The position numbers were made by a program, and so were the translations under genes. Under the pieces are notes generated by a model, which saw nothing but the letters and a program-made list of their open reading frames with translations, searched no databases and was not told the DNA's origin. A stretch of 5,604 bases of DNA from an uncultured Acinetobacter sp. (GTDB lineage: Bacteria; Pseudomonadota; Gammaproteobacteria; Pseudomonadales; Moraxellaceae): contig CAAGMP010000161.1 of assembly GCA_900771065.1 (NCBI GenBank), positions 1 through 5,604 on the forward strand, given 5' to 3'. This document shows, in pieces, positions 1-5,591 of the stretch. The stretch's first letter is position 1. The number at the start of each line of letters is the position of its first letter.

Positions 1-441
1 GACGTGATTCAAGCGGTTCAAGCATTGTCACCAAAATCACCTCTTGATTTTGACAAACGTGTAAATGCGGTAAATCATTTCCGTGCATTGCCTGAAGCTG
101 CTGCCCTTGCTGCTGCGAATAAGCGTGTTGCCAATATTCTTGCAAAAGAAGCTGCACCTGAAGGCGCTGTGGTTGAAGCAAACTTGGTTGAAGATGCTGA
201 AAAAGCATTGTTCGCTGAACTTGCGAAAATCACGCCTGTGGTTGAGCCATTATTTGCCGCGAAAGACTACACTGCTGCGCTCTCTGCACTTGCTACACTT
301 CGTGCGCCAGTTGATGCGTTCTTTGATGGTGTAATGGTGATGGCTGATGATGCAGAATTGAAAACAAACCGTTTACGTCTGCTTGCACAGCTTCGTGATT
401 TATTCACCAAAGTAGCTGATATTTCAGTGTTACAGCACTAA
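1..441 (+). CDS. glyS: Glycyl-tRNA synthetase beta subunit, C-terminal part (5' end outside window)
   Basis: The reading frame is open from the first base and ends in TAA at 439-441, giving about 146 residues of a protein normally near 690. The beta subunit works with GlyQ in the alpha2-beta2 enzyme that charges tRNA-Gly; its C-terminal region is a helical, DALR-like anticodon-binding domain. The visible part is all helical and Ala/Leu-rich, with the family-typical segments FDKRVNAVNHFRALPEA, LRAPVDAFFDGVMVMAD and the closing NRLRLLAQLRDLFTKVADIS. The C-terminus is at the expected place, so the 3' end looks intact. The gene is more GC-rich and uses more GCT/GCG/CGT codons than the next gene, as expected for a well-expressed housekeeping gene. 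A terminator follows within 30 bases, so it probably ends its operon. Confidence 0.95.
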   Translation, partial: DVIQAVQALSPKSPLDFDKRVNAVNHFRALPEAAALAAANKRVANILAKEAAPEGAVVEANLVEDAEKALFAELAKITPVVEPLFAAKDYTAALSALATLRAPVDAFFDGVMVMADDAELKTNRLRLLAQLRDLFTKVADISVLQH

Positions 442-468
442 GTCATAAGCTATTGTAAGTGAAAGATA

Positions 469-495
469 ACCCTGCTTAAATAAGTAGGGTTTTTT
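469..495 (+). terminator. Rho-independent terminator after glyS
   Basis: ACCCTGCTTA (469-478) pairs with TAAGTAGGGT (481-490), with one G-U pair and a tight loop, followed by a T run at 490-495. It separates glyS from the next gene, whose start codon lies only 13 bases further on. Confidence 0.85.
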
Positions 496-507
496 AATAT
501 TTAAAAA

Positions 508-1452
508 ATGATGAAATTATCTCAACCTCAAAAAATTGCACTATTTTTAAAAGAAAATTCTCCTAAAAAATTTACAGCTCGCGACATTGCGCAACAAATT
601 ACACAACTGTATCCTGAAGATTATATTGAGAAAAGAAATAACCCTAGATTTTCTACTCAAGAAGATTTTATCAATCAAATTGTTGCTGAAATTGGTGCTC
701 ATAAAAATGCAATTTTAAAAATTGAGCAAAATATTCAGATGCAAGATAAACCGCGTCCACGTTTATATTGGTTTGATCCAAATCTAAATAACGAAATAAA
801 ATTAGAAACAAATGACATGATTGAAATAAATGAAAATGAGGAAATTATTTCTACGCCCAAAATCAATATTTTTTCAGAACATGATTTATATCCCATTCTC
901 ATCGAATTTTTATCGAAAGAGCTACAATTACTTAGTTTACGAATAGATGAAAAACGCTCTTCAAACCTACGTGGCACAAACGGCAATCAATGGTTACATC
1001 CTGATATTGTTGCAATGCAACCCTTAGATAAAAAATGGCATGAACTGGTTAAAACCTGTGTAAAACATGGTTCAGGTCAAAATGTTAGGCTTTGGTCTTT
1101 TGAAGTAAAAAGAGAGCTAAATAGCTCAAATGTCCGTAGTAGTTTTTTCCAAGCTGTAAGTAATTCAAGTTGGGCAAACGAAGGTTATTTAGTTGCTACA
1201 ACTATTTCAACAAGCGAAGTTGAAGAGGAGTTACGCATGCTTTCTGCACTTCATGGAATTGGTGTTATTTTATTATTCCCTGAAAATCCAACTGAAAGCG
1301 AAATTTTTCTGCCTGCTCGTCGTAAATCTGAAGTAGATTGGCAATCAATTAATCGTATTTTAAATGAAAATACAGATTTTAAAAATTTTATCGAACTTGT
1401 ATCTATTTATTATCAAACTGGTCGAATCCGTTTACAGGATTGGAATCACTAA
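508..1452 (+). CDS. HrgA/COG2958-like protein: HARE-type winged helix plus PD-(D/E)XK nuclease-like domain
   Basis: This 314-residue protein has two parts. Residues 1-90 (starting MMKLSQPQKIALFLKE) resemble a HARE-HTH winged helix, with a conserved closing RPRLYWF at 84-88 and nearby. Residues 120-314 look like a PD-(D/E)XK fold: an LYPIL helix at 127-131, D166 in HPDIV, the E199-V-K201 strand after LWS, and Q215 in a FQAVSNSSWAN helix. The ending, with VDWQSIN and YQTG, is typical of COG2958. From family knowledge, Helicobacter HrgA can replace a restriction enzyme gene, and HARE-HTH domains are linked to restriction and DNA modification systems. DNA cleavage here is inference. No methyltransferase partner is visible. 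The start may be ATG 508 or 511; neither has a clear Shine-Dalgarno sequence. The gene is much more AT-rich than glyS, which fits an accessory gene. It stands alone after a terminator. Confidence 0.75.
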   Translation: MMKLSQPQKIALFLKENSPKKFTARDIAQQITQLYPEDYIEKRNNPRFSTQEDFINQIVAEIGAHKNAILKIEQNIQMQDKPRPRLYWFDPNLNNEIKLETNDMIEINENEEIISTPKINIFSEHDLYPILIEFLSKELQLLSLRIDEKRSSNLRGTNGNQWLHPDIVAMQPLDKKWHELVKTCVKHGSGQNVRLWSFEVKRELNSSNVRSSFFQAVSNSSWANEGYLVATTISTSEVEEELRMLSALHGIGVILLFPENPTESEIFLPARRKSEVDWQSINRILNENTDFKNFIELVSIYYQTGRIRLQDWNH

Positions 1453-1589
1453 ACTAAGGTGAAAAAACTTAATTTATATTCACAACAAAACATCAGTCTA
1501 TTTAAACTGAAACGCTACAATATTGCAAAAATGTAAATTATGTCGCGAATTATGTAGAAAATGTAGATCAAGTAATAAAATTAAGGCAC

Positions 1590-1595
1590 TATAAT
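1590..1595 (+). promoter_or_regulatory. Candidate -10 box for the small exported protein gene
   Basis: A perfect TATAAT lies 45 bases before the start codon at 1641. No good -35 hexamer is found at 16-18 bases, so an activator may be needed or the match may be chance in AT-rich DNA. Upstream are repeated ATGTA(A/G)A words at 1531, 1552 and 1561. Confidence 0.35.
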
Positions 1596-1640
1596 TCATG
1601 AGAAAAGAAAATAAAAAACGCTTAATACAGAGGGAATCAA

Positions 1641-1889
1641 ATGAGAGTTTTTATCTTTTTTTTACTGGGTTTGGTTTCTGTATTTTATAGTTCAACAATT
1701 TTTGCAGAAAATACAACTAACAAACCATCTACTGATTCAGTAATCAAACAAGCAGCTGAGTCAAAAGGACAAAGTACAAAACAAACTAAAACTTTACTTT
1801 TATCTCACACCACAAAAACAACGCTATCGCATCAAATTTTAGCAGATGGAAATCAACAATTTGCACGTATCATTCAAGCTATTTTTTAA
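1641..1889 (+). CDS. Small exported protein of unknown function
   Basis: The gene encodes 82 residues. The first 22 form a clear Sec signal peptide: MR, then a hydrophobic core FIFFLLGLVSVFYSSTI, then a FA-E cleavage site after residue 22. There is no lipobox cysteine, so the mature ~60-residue protein is probably periplasmic or secreted. The mature part is polar and rich in Thr, Lys, Ser and Gln (residues 23-60), then ends in an amphipathic segment, HQILADGNQQFARIIQAIF. It contains no cysteine and no recognised domain. A good Shine-Dalgarno GAGGGA at 1630-1635, five bases from ATG, supports both start and expression. It ends 85 bases before gltX, with no terminator hairpin between, but gltX appears to have its own promoter. 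I do not recognise the family; it is probably genus-restricted. Confidence 0.7.
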   Translation: MRVFIFFLLGLVSVFYSSTIFAENTTNKPSTDSVIKQAAESKGQSTKQTKTLLLSHTTKTTLSHQILADGNQQFARIIQAIF

Positions 1890-1935
1890 TTTAACCCATA
1901 AAAAAATTAAACACAATATTCAAATTATTTTTCGC

Positions 1936-1941
1936 TATAAT
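1936..1941 (+). promoter_or_regulatory. Candidate -10 box for gltX
   Basis: TATAAT sits 33 bases before the gltX start. The -35 region at 1912-1918 is a poor match to TTGACA. The predicted leader is short, about 27 bases. Confidence 0.4.
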
Positions 1942-1974
1942 GAAATCATATTTGGCTGAAATAATATAAAGATT

Positions 1975-3483
1975 ATGACTATTCGTACTCGTATTGCACC
2001 TTCTCCAACTGGCTTTCCCCATGTTGGAACTGCTTATATTGCTTTATTTAACATGTGTTTTGCTAAAAAACACGGTGGTGAATTTATTTTACGAATTGAA
2101 GATACAGATCAAGTTCGCTCTACACCTGAATCTGAAAAAATGATTTTAGATTCCTTGCGTTGGTTAGGTCTAAATTGGGTTGAGGGACCCGATGTAGGTG
2201 GACCACATGCACCCTATCGTCAATCTGAACGTATGCATATTTATAAGCAATATGCACTTGAATTAGTTGAAAAAGGTCATGCTTTTTACTGTTTTGCCAC
2301 AGCAGAAGAATTAGACCAAATGCGTGCAGAACAACAAGCACGTGGCGAAACACCACGTTACGATGGTCGCGGTTTGTTGCTTTCTCAAGCTGAAGTAGAA
2401 CGTCGTTTAGCTGCGGGTGAACCACATGTTATTCGCATGAAAGTCCCAACTGAAGGAAGTTGCAAATTTAACGACATGTTGCGTGGTGAAGTTGAAATTC
2501 CATGGGCACAAGTAGATATGCAAGTTTTGCTTAAAACTGACGGCTTGCCAACTTATCACTTAGCAAACGTTGTTGATGACCATTTGATGCAAATTACTCA
2601 CGTTATGCGTGGTGAAGAGTGGATTCCATCTGCACCAAAACATCAATTACTATATCAATATTTTGGTTGGGAAATGCCTGTTTTGTGTCATATGCCATTA
2701 TTACGCAATCCAGACAAATCAAAACTTTCTAAACGTAAAAATCCAACTTCAATCACCTACTATAAAGATATTGGCGTTTTACCTGAAGCATTACTCAACT
2801 ATTTGGGACGTATGGGTTGGTCAATGCCCGATGAGCGTGAAAAATTTACCCTAGAAGAAATGATTGAACATTTTGATATTCAACGTGTTTCTTTAGGTGG
2901 TCCAATTTTTGACGTAGATAAGTTACATTGGTTAAATGGTCAATGGATTAAAGCCTTGACACCTGCGCAGCTCTTAGACACTTTATTGGCATGGAAAGCA
3001 GACCGTACTAAATTGGAAGAAATTGCAGCAGCAATTCAACCACGAATTAACTTACTTTCAGAAGCAGTGAATTGGTCAGCACATTATTTCAACCACTTCC
3101 CGACTTTAACCAAAGAACAATTTGAAAGTAAGAAACTGTCTGAAGAACAAGTACGTCAAAGTTTACAGTTTGCAATTTGGCGTTTAGAAAGTTTATTCAC
3201 ATGGAATAATGACACAGTTAGCCAAACTTTAATGGACTTGGCAAATCAAATGGAAATTAAACTGCGTGATTTTATGCCCGCATTTTTTATTGCTATTGCA
3301 GGTTCAACGGCATCTACGCCTGTCATGCAAACCATGGTCACCATTGGTGCAGATTTAACTTTTGCACGTTTACGCCATGCCTTAAAAATTGTGGGTGAAC
3401 CAAGCAAAAAAGAAGTGAAAGTTTGGGAAAAACTCAATGAAAGCTTAAAATTGCCGAAAAATAATGCAAACGATGCAGAATAA
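1975..3483 (+). CDS. gltX: Glutamyl-tRNA synthetase (class I, GltX)
   Basis: This 502-residue protein attaches glutamate to tRNA-Glu in the cytoplasm, using ATP. The Rossmann catalytic core opens with IAPSPTGFPHVGTAY; the HIGH-type motif is HVGT at 16-19. EDTDQVRS follows at 42-49, and the KMSKS-type loop is KLSKR at 250-254. Residues from about 320 form the helical anticodon-binding domain. The length is normal for bacterial GluRS. The zinc-binding CxC/CxH cluster of the E. coli enzyme is absent: only C106 remains in the matching region (about 98-130), so this is a zinc-free GluRS type. ATG 1975 gives the canonical N-terminus directly before TRIAPSPTG, though the Shine-Dalgarno is weak (AAAG at 1968-1971). 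The cognate tRNA-Glu gene lies 101 bases downstream. A minor alternative, that it is a non-discriminating GluRS also charging tRNA-Gln, cannot be judged here. Confidence 0.97.
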   Translation: MTIRTRIAPSPTGFPHVGTAYIALFNMCFAKKHGGEFILRIEDTDQVRSTPESEKMILDSLRWLGLNWVEGPDVGGPHAPYRQSERMHIYKQYALELVEKGHAFYCFATAEELDQMRAEQQARGETPRYDGRGLLLSQAEVERRLAAGEPHVIRMKVPTEGSCKFNDMLRGEVEIPWAQVDMQVLLKTDGLPTYHLANVVDDHLMQITHVMRGEEWIPSAPKHQLLYQYFGWEMPVLCHMPLLRNPDKSKLSKRKNPTSITYYKDIGVLPEALLNYLGRMGWSMPDEREKFTLEEMIEHFDIQRVSLGGPIFDVDKLHWLNGQWIKALTPAQLLDTLLAWKADRTKLEEIAAAIQPRINLLSEAVNWSAHYFNHFPTLTKEQFESKKLSEEQVRQSLQFAIWRLESLFTWNNDTVSQTLMDLANQMEIKLRDFMPAFFIAIAGSTASTPVMQTMVTIGADLTFARLRHALKIVGEPSKKEVKVWEKLNESLKLPKNNANDAE

Positions 3484-3503
3484 AAGACTTTTTTAAGTTT
3501 TTT
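3482..3503 (+). terminator. Weak AU-rich hairpin at the gltX stop codon
   Basis: AAAAGACTT (3482-3490) can pair with AAGTTTTTT (3495-3503) around a TTTT loop. It has only one G-C pair, and its T run is part of the stem, so termination is likely partial. Some gltX transcripts may read into tRNA-Glu and stop at the terminator beyond it. Confidence 0.3.
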
Positions 3504-3505
3504 AG

Positions 3506-3534
3506 TTGACGTGCGGTCGTGATATCCCTATTAT
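3506..3534 (+). promoter_or_regulatory. Strong sigma-70 promoter of tRNA-Glu, with stringent-type discriminator
   Basis: TTGACG at 3506-3511 and TATTAT at 3529-3534 are separated by exactly 17 bases. The bases after the -10 box, AGCCGC, form a GC-rich discriminator, as is usual for stable-RNA promoters under ppGpp/DksA control. Transcription should start near 3541, giving a leader of about 44 bases. In that leader, ACACAG (3543-3548) can pair with CTGTGT (3568-3573). Confidence 0.85.
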
Positions 3535-3584
3535 AGCCGCACACACAGACAACATGATGAAAATCAACTGTGTAGCCTCAATAA

Positions 3585-3660
3585 GTCCCTATCGTCTAGA
3601 GGCCTAGGACATCGCCCTTTCACGGCGGTAACCGGGGTTCGAATCCCCGTAGGGACGCCA
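3585..3660 (+). tRNA. tRNA-Glu (anticodon UUC)
   Basis: The 76-base gene folds as a complete cloverleaf. Acceptor GTCCCTA (3585-3591) pairs with TAGGGAC (3650-3656). The anticodon stem is TCGCC/GGCGG, with a U-G first pair, around the loop CTTTCAC; the anticodon TTC is at 3619-3621. The T arm is CGGGG-TTCGAAT-CCCCG (3633-3649). The discriminator is G3657 and CCA is encoded at 3658-3660. The sequence closely matches known gammaproteobacterial tRNA-Glu. It has its own promoter and terminator and sits directly after the gene for the enzyme that charges it. Confidence 0.98.
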
Positions 3661-3666
3661 AATTCT

Positions 3667-3697
3667 AAAAAGCCATTGAATATTCAATGGCTTTTTT
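3667..3697 (+). terminator. Rho-independent terminator after tRNA-Glu
   Basis: AGCCATTGAA (3671-3680) pairs perfectly with TTCAATGGCT (3683-3692), flanked by AAAA before and a T run to 3697. The symmetric A and T flanks mean it could work on both strands. Confidence 0.9.
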
Positions 3698-3766
3698 ATT
3701 GGTTAAAATTTCATTTTCGATATTTTCAGATTAAAATAATCCTTCAATTAAAATCTTGGAGTTGTA

Positions 3767-4108
3767 ATGCAATATCGTTGCCCTAATTGCCAAAGCCCGA
3801 AAATCATTCCTGTTGCACAAGCAGGTGCAGATGCTCCTCGACCAATGGTTCCAAAAAGTTTAGTTTTTTTAATTCCTTCCATTCTTATTTTATTGTTATT
3901 GGTGGTCATTAGCGTTGGACTTTGGATTTTTGGTCAAGGCGCAGGCTCAACTTTACAAGCTGCAACCGTGATTGTTTTTATTGTGACACTCATAGCAGGA
4001 TTTTTATTTTATAAAGATTTACCCGATTTTAAAATTTCACTACAAGCTTTTATGCAATCACAAAAAAAATGGAAATGCCGTGAATGCAATCATGAATGGG
4101 AGCGTTAA
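3767..4108 (+). CDS. Two-TM membrane protein with CxxC pairs at both ends (possible split zinc ribbon)
   Basis: This 113-residue protein begins with CPNC (C5, C8) and ends with CREC (C104, C107) inside KWKCRECNHEWER. Between them lie two hydrophobic segments, about 31-55 and 64-82, joined by a short loop (GQGAGSTLQAA). Basic residues R25 and K30 before the first segment suggest both ends face the cytoplasm. The two CxxC pairs could then bind one zinc ion, a zinc ribbon interrupted by a membrane hairpin; the closing WKCxxCxHxWE resembles the second half of zinc ribbons. The zinc site is inference. The start is supported by GGAG at 3758-3761, five bases from ATG. The gene follows a terminator and has no evident promoter; TATTTT at 3721 is weak. 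Function is unknown. Confidence 0.75.
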   Translation: MQYRCPNCQSPKIIPVAQAGADAPRPMVPKSLVFLIPSILILLLLVVISVGLWIFGQGAGSTLQAATVIVFIVTLIAGFLFYKDLPDFKISLQAFMQSQKKWKCRECNHEWER

Positions 4109-4173
4109 TTTCAAAAAATAATTTGGTTTTTCATGAAATTCAGCATGTTAATTTTATTATTTGTGTAAAAATT

Positions 4174-4179
4174 TATAAT
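4174..4179 (+). promoter_or_regulatory. Candidate -10 box upstream of the DUF4407-like gene
   Basis: TATAAT lies 54 bases before ATG 4234 in very AT-rich intergenic DNA. There is no convincing -35 box, so the call is weak. Confidence 0.25.
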
Positions 4180-4233
4180 AACTTGATTCATATTCAGATA
4201 GAATTACGAAATTTTTTCCAACTCGATCACATT

Positions 4234-4722
4234 ATGAATCAAGAACCAAACATTTTTATCAAAATATGGCATTTTTTAACGCTAAAAATTTACCATAGAA
4301 ATTTGTTAACAAGTGGCGGTTCAACTTATCTCAGCATTATTTCCTTCATTATGATTTTAGCAGCCTTATCTGAAGGCTTTGCATGGGGATTTTTAGGCAG
4401 TACCCTCACACCTGAACGCCCTTCTTTGGGTTGGGTAATACTAGGATCGTTTGTTTTTTTATTGATGTGGTTTTTTGACCGCTCACTTGCTTCTGCGGAC
4501 TTGCTCAAAGAAGAACATGAAAAAACCTTGAATGGACAAACTTTTTCTAAATCTATTAGCTTAACGTCCATTAAACAAAATTTTTCTTCTATATTAAGAA
4601 CATATATTCCGTTTGTGATTCGAATTGGGGTTGTTGTGGCTTCTTTAGTAATTACAGCACCGTTTTTAACTCAATTAGCATTTAAAGCCGATATTGAAAA
4701 TAAATGTAGGTTTACTGATTGA
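4234..4722 (+). pseudogene. DUF4407-like membrane protein, truncated by an IS66 fragment
   Basis: The frame encodes 162 residues, of which about 157 are native (to ADIENK, near 4704). The last few codons and the stop come from the insertion sequence. Three hydrophobic segments are visible: about 31-54, 64-82 and 125-148. The pattern of a first helix ending ALSEGFAWGF, then FLLMWFFDRSLAS (76-88), then RIGVVVASLVITAPFLTQLAFKADIE (from 130), fits the membrane part of DUF4407 proteins, which normally continue into a long coiled coil and a further helix. That part is missing here. DUF4407 has no established function. ATG 4234 is preferred over ATG 4096 because the intervening residues look like translated intergenic sequence and 4096 overlaps the previous gene. 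No strong Shine-Dalgarno is seen. If made, the product would be a membrane stub. Confidence 0.65.
4693..4703 (+). repeat. 11-base direct repeat, left copy
   Basis: ATTGAAAATAA occurs here, at the end of the DUF4407-like reading frame (codons for IENK), and again at 5043-5053 beyond the IS fragment. In both places it is read in the same phase as IENK. Confidence 0.6.
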
Positions 4723-4929
4723 TGGTGAGTCATTATTCGTTGATTAATCATCAATTAAGCGAATCCATTTGGATACAAGATTGGCATTCAGCCCATGTTG
4801 CAAAGCAACAGAAGCAATAGAAACACCTTGTAGTTTACAATCCTGAACGATTTTCTGTTTGAATTCAGTACTGTAAGTTCTCCGTTTTTTTATTACAGGT
4901 GCAACGGATGCCTGATGATTTGTCGTCAT
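4705..4929 (-). pseudogene. tnpA: IS66-family transposase accessory protein TnpA, truncated and with an in-frame stop
   Basis: From ATG at 4929 the minus strand encodes 61 residues to TAA at 4744-4746. Residues 14-57 (KKRRTYSTEFKQKIV, then SIASVALQHGLNANLVSKWIRL) are the helix-turn-helix region of IS66 TnpA, an accessory protein of usually 100 residues or more. Beyond the stop the same frame continues STNNDSPSISKPTF, like the Ser/Pro linker and start of the C-terminal part of TnpA. The TAA is thus probably a nonsense change (for example CAA to TAA) in a remnant that is also truncated near 4704. With tnpB and tnpC absent, the fragment cannot move by itself. OrfA of IS3 elements has a similar N-terminus, but the HGLNANL motif and the GTAAGC end favour IS66. 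Confidence 0.75.
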
Positions 4930-4930
4930 A

Positions 4931-4968
4931 AATTTAAGTCCCCACTTGTTTTTAAGTGGGGATAAATT
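4931..4968 (-). promoter_or_regulatory. Hairpin covering the tnpA ribosome binding site
   Basis: TCCCCACTT (4939-4947) pairs with AAGTGGGGA (4954-4962) around a six-base loop. AATTTA (4931-4936) also pairs with TAAATT (4963-4968) across a two-base bulge, making 15 pairs in all. In the minus-strand transcript the second arm carries GGGGA, nine bases before the tnpA ATG, so the fold would hide the ribosome binding site. There is no T run, so it is not a terminator. Confidence 0.6.
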
Positions 4969-4972
4969 AAGG

Positions 4973-5002
4973 CTTATAGGATAAATTCGTAAGGTGTGTT
5001 CA
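4973..5002 (-). promoter_or_regulatory. Possible native promoter of tnpA
   Basis: On the minus strand, TGAACA (5002-4997) and TATAAG (4978-4973) are 18 bases apart. Transcription would start near 4966, just before the hairpin that covers the tnpA ribosome binding site. Confidence 0.35.
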
Positions 5003-5004
5003 GT

Positions 5005-5014
5005 GGGTGCTTAC
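5005..5014 (-). repeat. Terminal inverted repeat of the IS66 fragment (tnpA side)
   Basis: GGGTGCTTAC on the plus strand is GTAAGCACCC on the minus strand, the usual outer sequence of IS66 elements. It fixes the right edge of the fragment at 5014. Confidence 0.7.
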
Positions 5015-5042
5015 TACTCAACATCATTTTTCTTGTGTTCTA

Positions 5043-5053
5043 ATTGAAAATAA
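5043..5053 (+). repeat. 11-base direct repeat, right copy
   Basis: This is the second copy of ATTGAAAATAA, 28 bases outside the IS end, read as IENK in the downstream ORF. It could be chance in AT-rich DNA or a trace of the rearrangement. Confidence 0.55.
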
Positions 5054-5550
5054 GAATAAACATTTTGGTTATACTATTCAAAACCTAGAATTAGAAAAAC
5101 AAAAAATTCGACTTGAAGAGATGCTACAACGCTTTGGCACGAAATATTTAGACCATATTGATAAATTAAAAGCCAAGCTCGTTTTTCCATTACAAAAGCA
5201 AGATGCATTTTTGAAAAAATTAGATCGATATATAACCTCTTCTCAAACAGATAAAAGTTGGAAAACAGCATATTTTACGGATTTAAATTGGTATTTTTAT
5301 ACTCAATTACACAGCAAAATTTCAACTCAATTTCAATTTTATCAACCTATTGATGCTTTATTCAGTCAAATACAACAGAAAAAAGAAGCTAAAAATTTAG
5401 CAATAATTATTTTAAATAATCTCTATTTACGTGAATTATTAGATATTGACTTGATTGAAGTAAAACAAATTTATGCACAAAAACATAAAATTTATTTAGA
5501 AAGAAATAAACTTAATGCCCATTTATTTCCCCTAAATCATCAAAAAACTA

Positions 5551-5591
5551 CACAAGAAAACAAAAGTTTGCTTTCTTGTGAACATTTTTTT
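5551..5591 (+). terminator. Terminator-like hairpin overlapping the 3' end of the last ORF
   Basis: CACAAGAAA (5551-5559) pairs perfectly with TTTCTTGTG (5572-5580). Inside it, CAAA and TTTG (5561-5570) can extend the stem past one mismatch. Seven Ts follow at 5585-5591, four bases after the stem. Confidence 0.55.

Larger units (their letters stand above)
4704..5014 (-). mobile_element. Fragment of an IS66-family insertion sequence
   Basis: About 311 bases remain of an element normally near 2.5 kb. The outer end at 5014 reads GTAAGCACCC on the minus strand, matching the GTAAGC start typical of IS66 ends. Going inward there follow a short leader, a hairpin and the first part of tnpA. tnpB, tnpC and the other end are missing. 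The inner break is near 4704, where tnpA homology meets the DUF4407-like gene. The 8 bases after the outer end are TACTCAAC; no copy lies next to the inner break, as expected if a deletion removed that side. Confidence 0.75.

Noticed and set aside
83..334. Overlapping plus-strand ORF within glyS
   Set aside because: It is an out-of-frame shadow of glyS; Leu-rich content arises from reading Ala/Glu codons in the wrong phase.
735..986. Minus-strand ORF of 83 codons inside the HrgA-like gene
   Set aside because: It is antisense to a well-supported gene and has no domain or start signal.
2120..2425. Minus-strand ORF of 101 codons inside gltX
   Set aside because: It is a shadow of the conserved gltX coding strand, with no recognisable protein features.
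4096..4233. Upstream extension of the DUF4407-like frame from ATG 4096
   Set aside because: It starts inside the preceding gene, has no Shine-Dalgarno, and encodes sequence that looks like translated intergenic DNA; ATG 4234 gives a plausible N-terminus.
4705..4730. Second IS66 terminal repeat at the left edge (GTAGGTTTACTGA)
   Set aside because: It resembles the right end only loosely, with a two-base offset, and the minus-strand frame there still reads as tnpA coding sequence, so it is internal IS DNA.
5007..5014. GTG 5007 as a real start codon for the last ORF
   Set aside because: It lies inside the IS66 terminal repeat, lacks a Shine-Dalgarno, and would be an accident of insertion.
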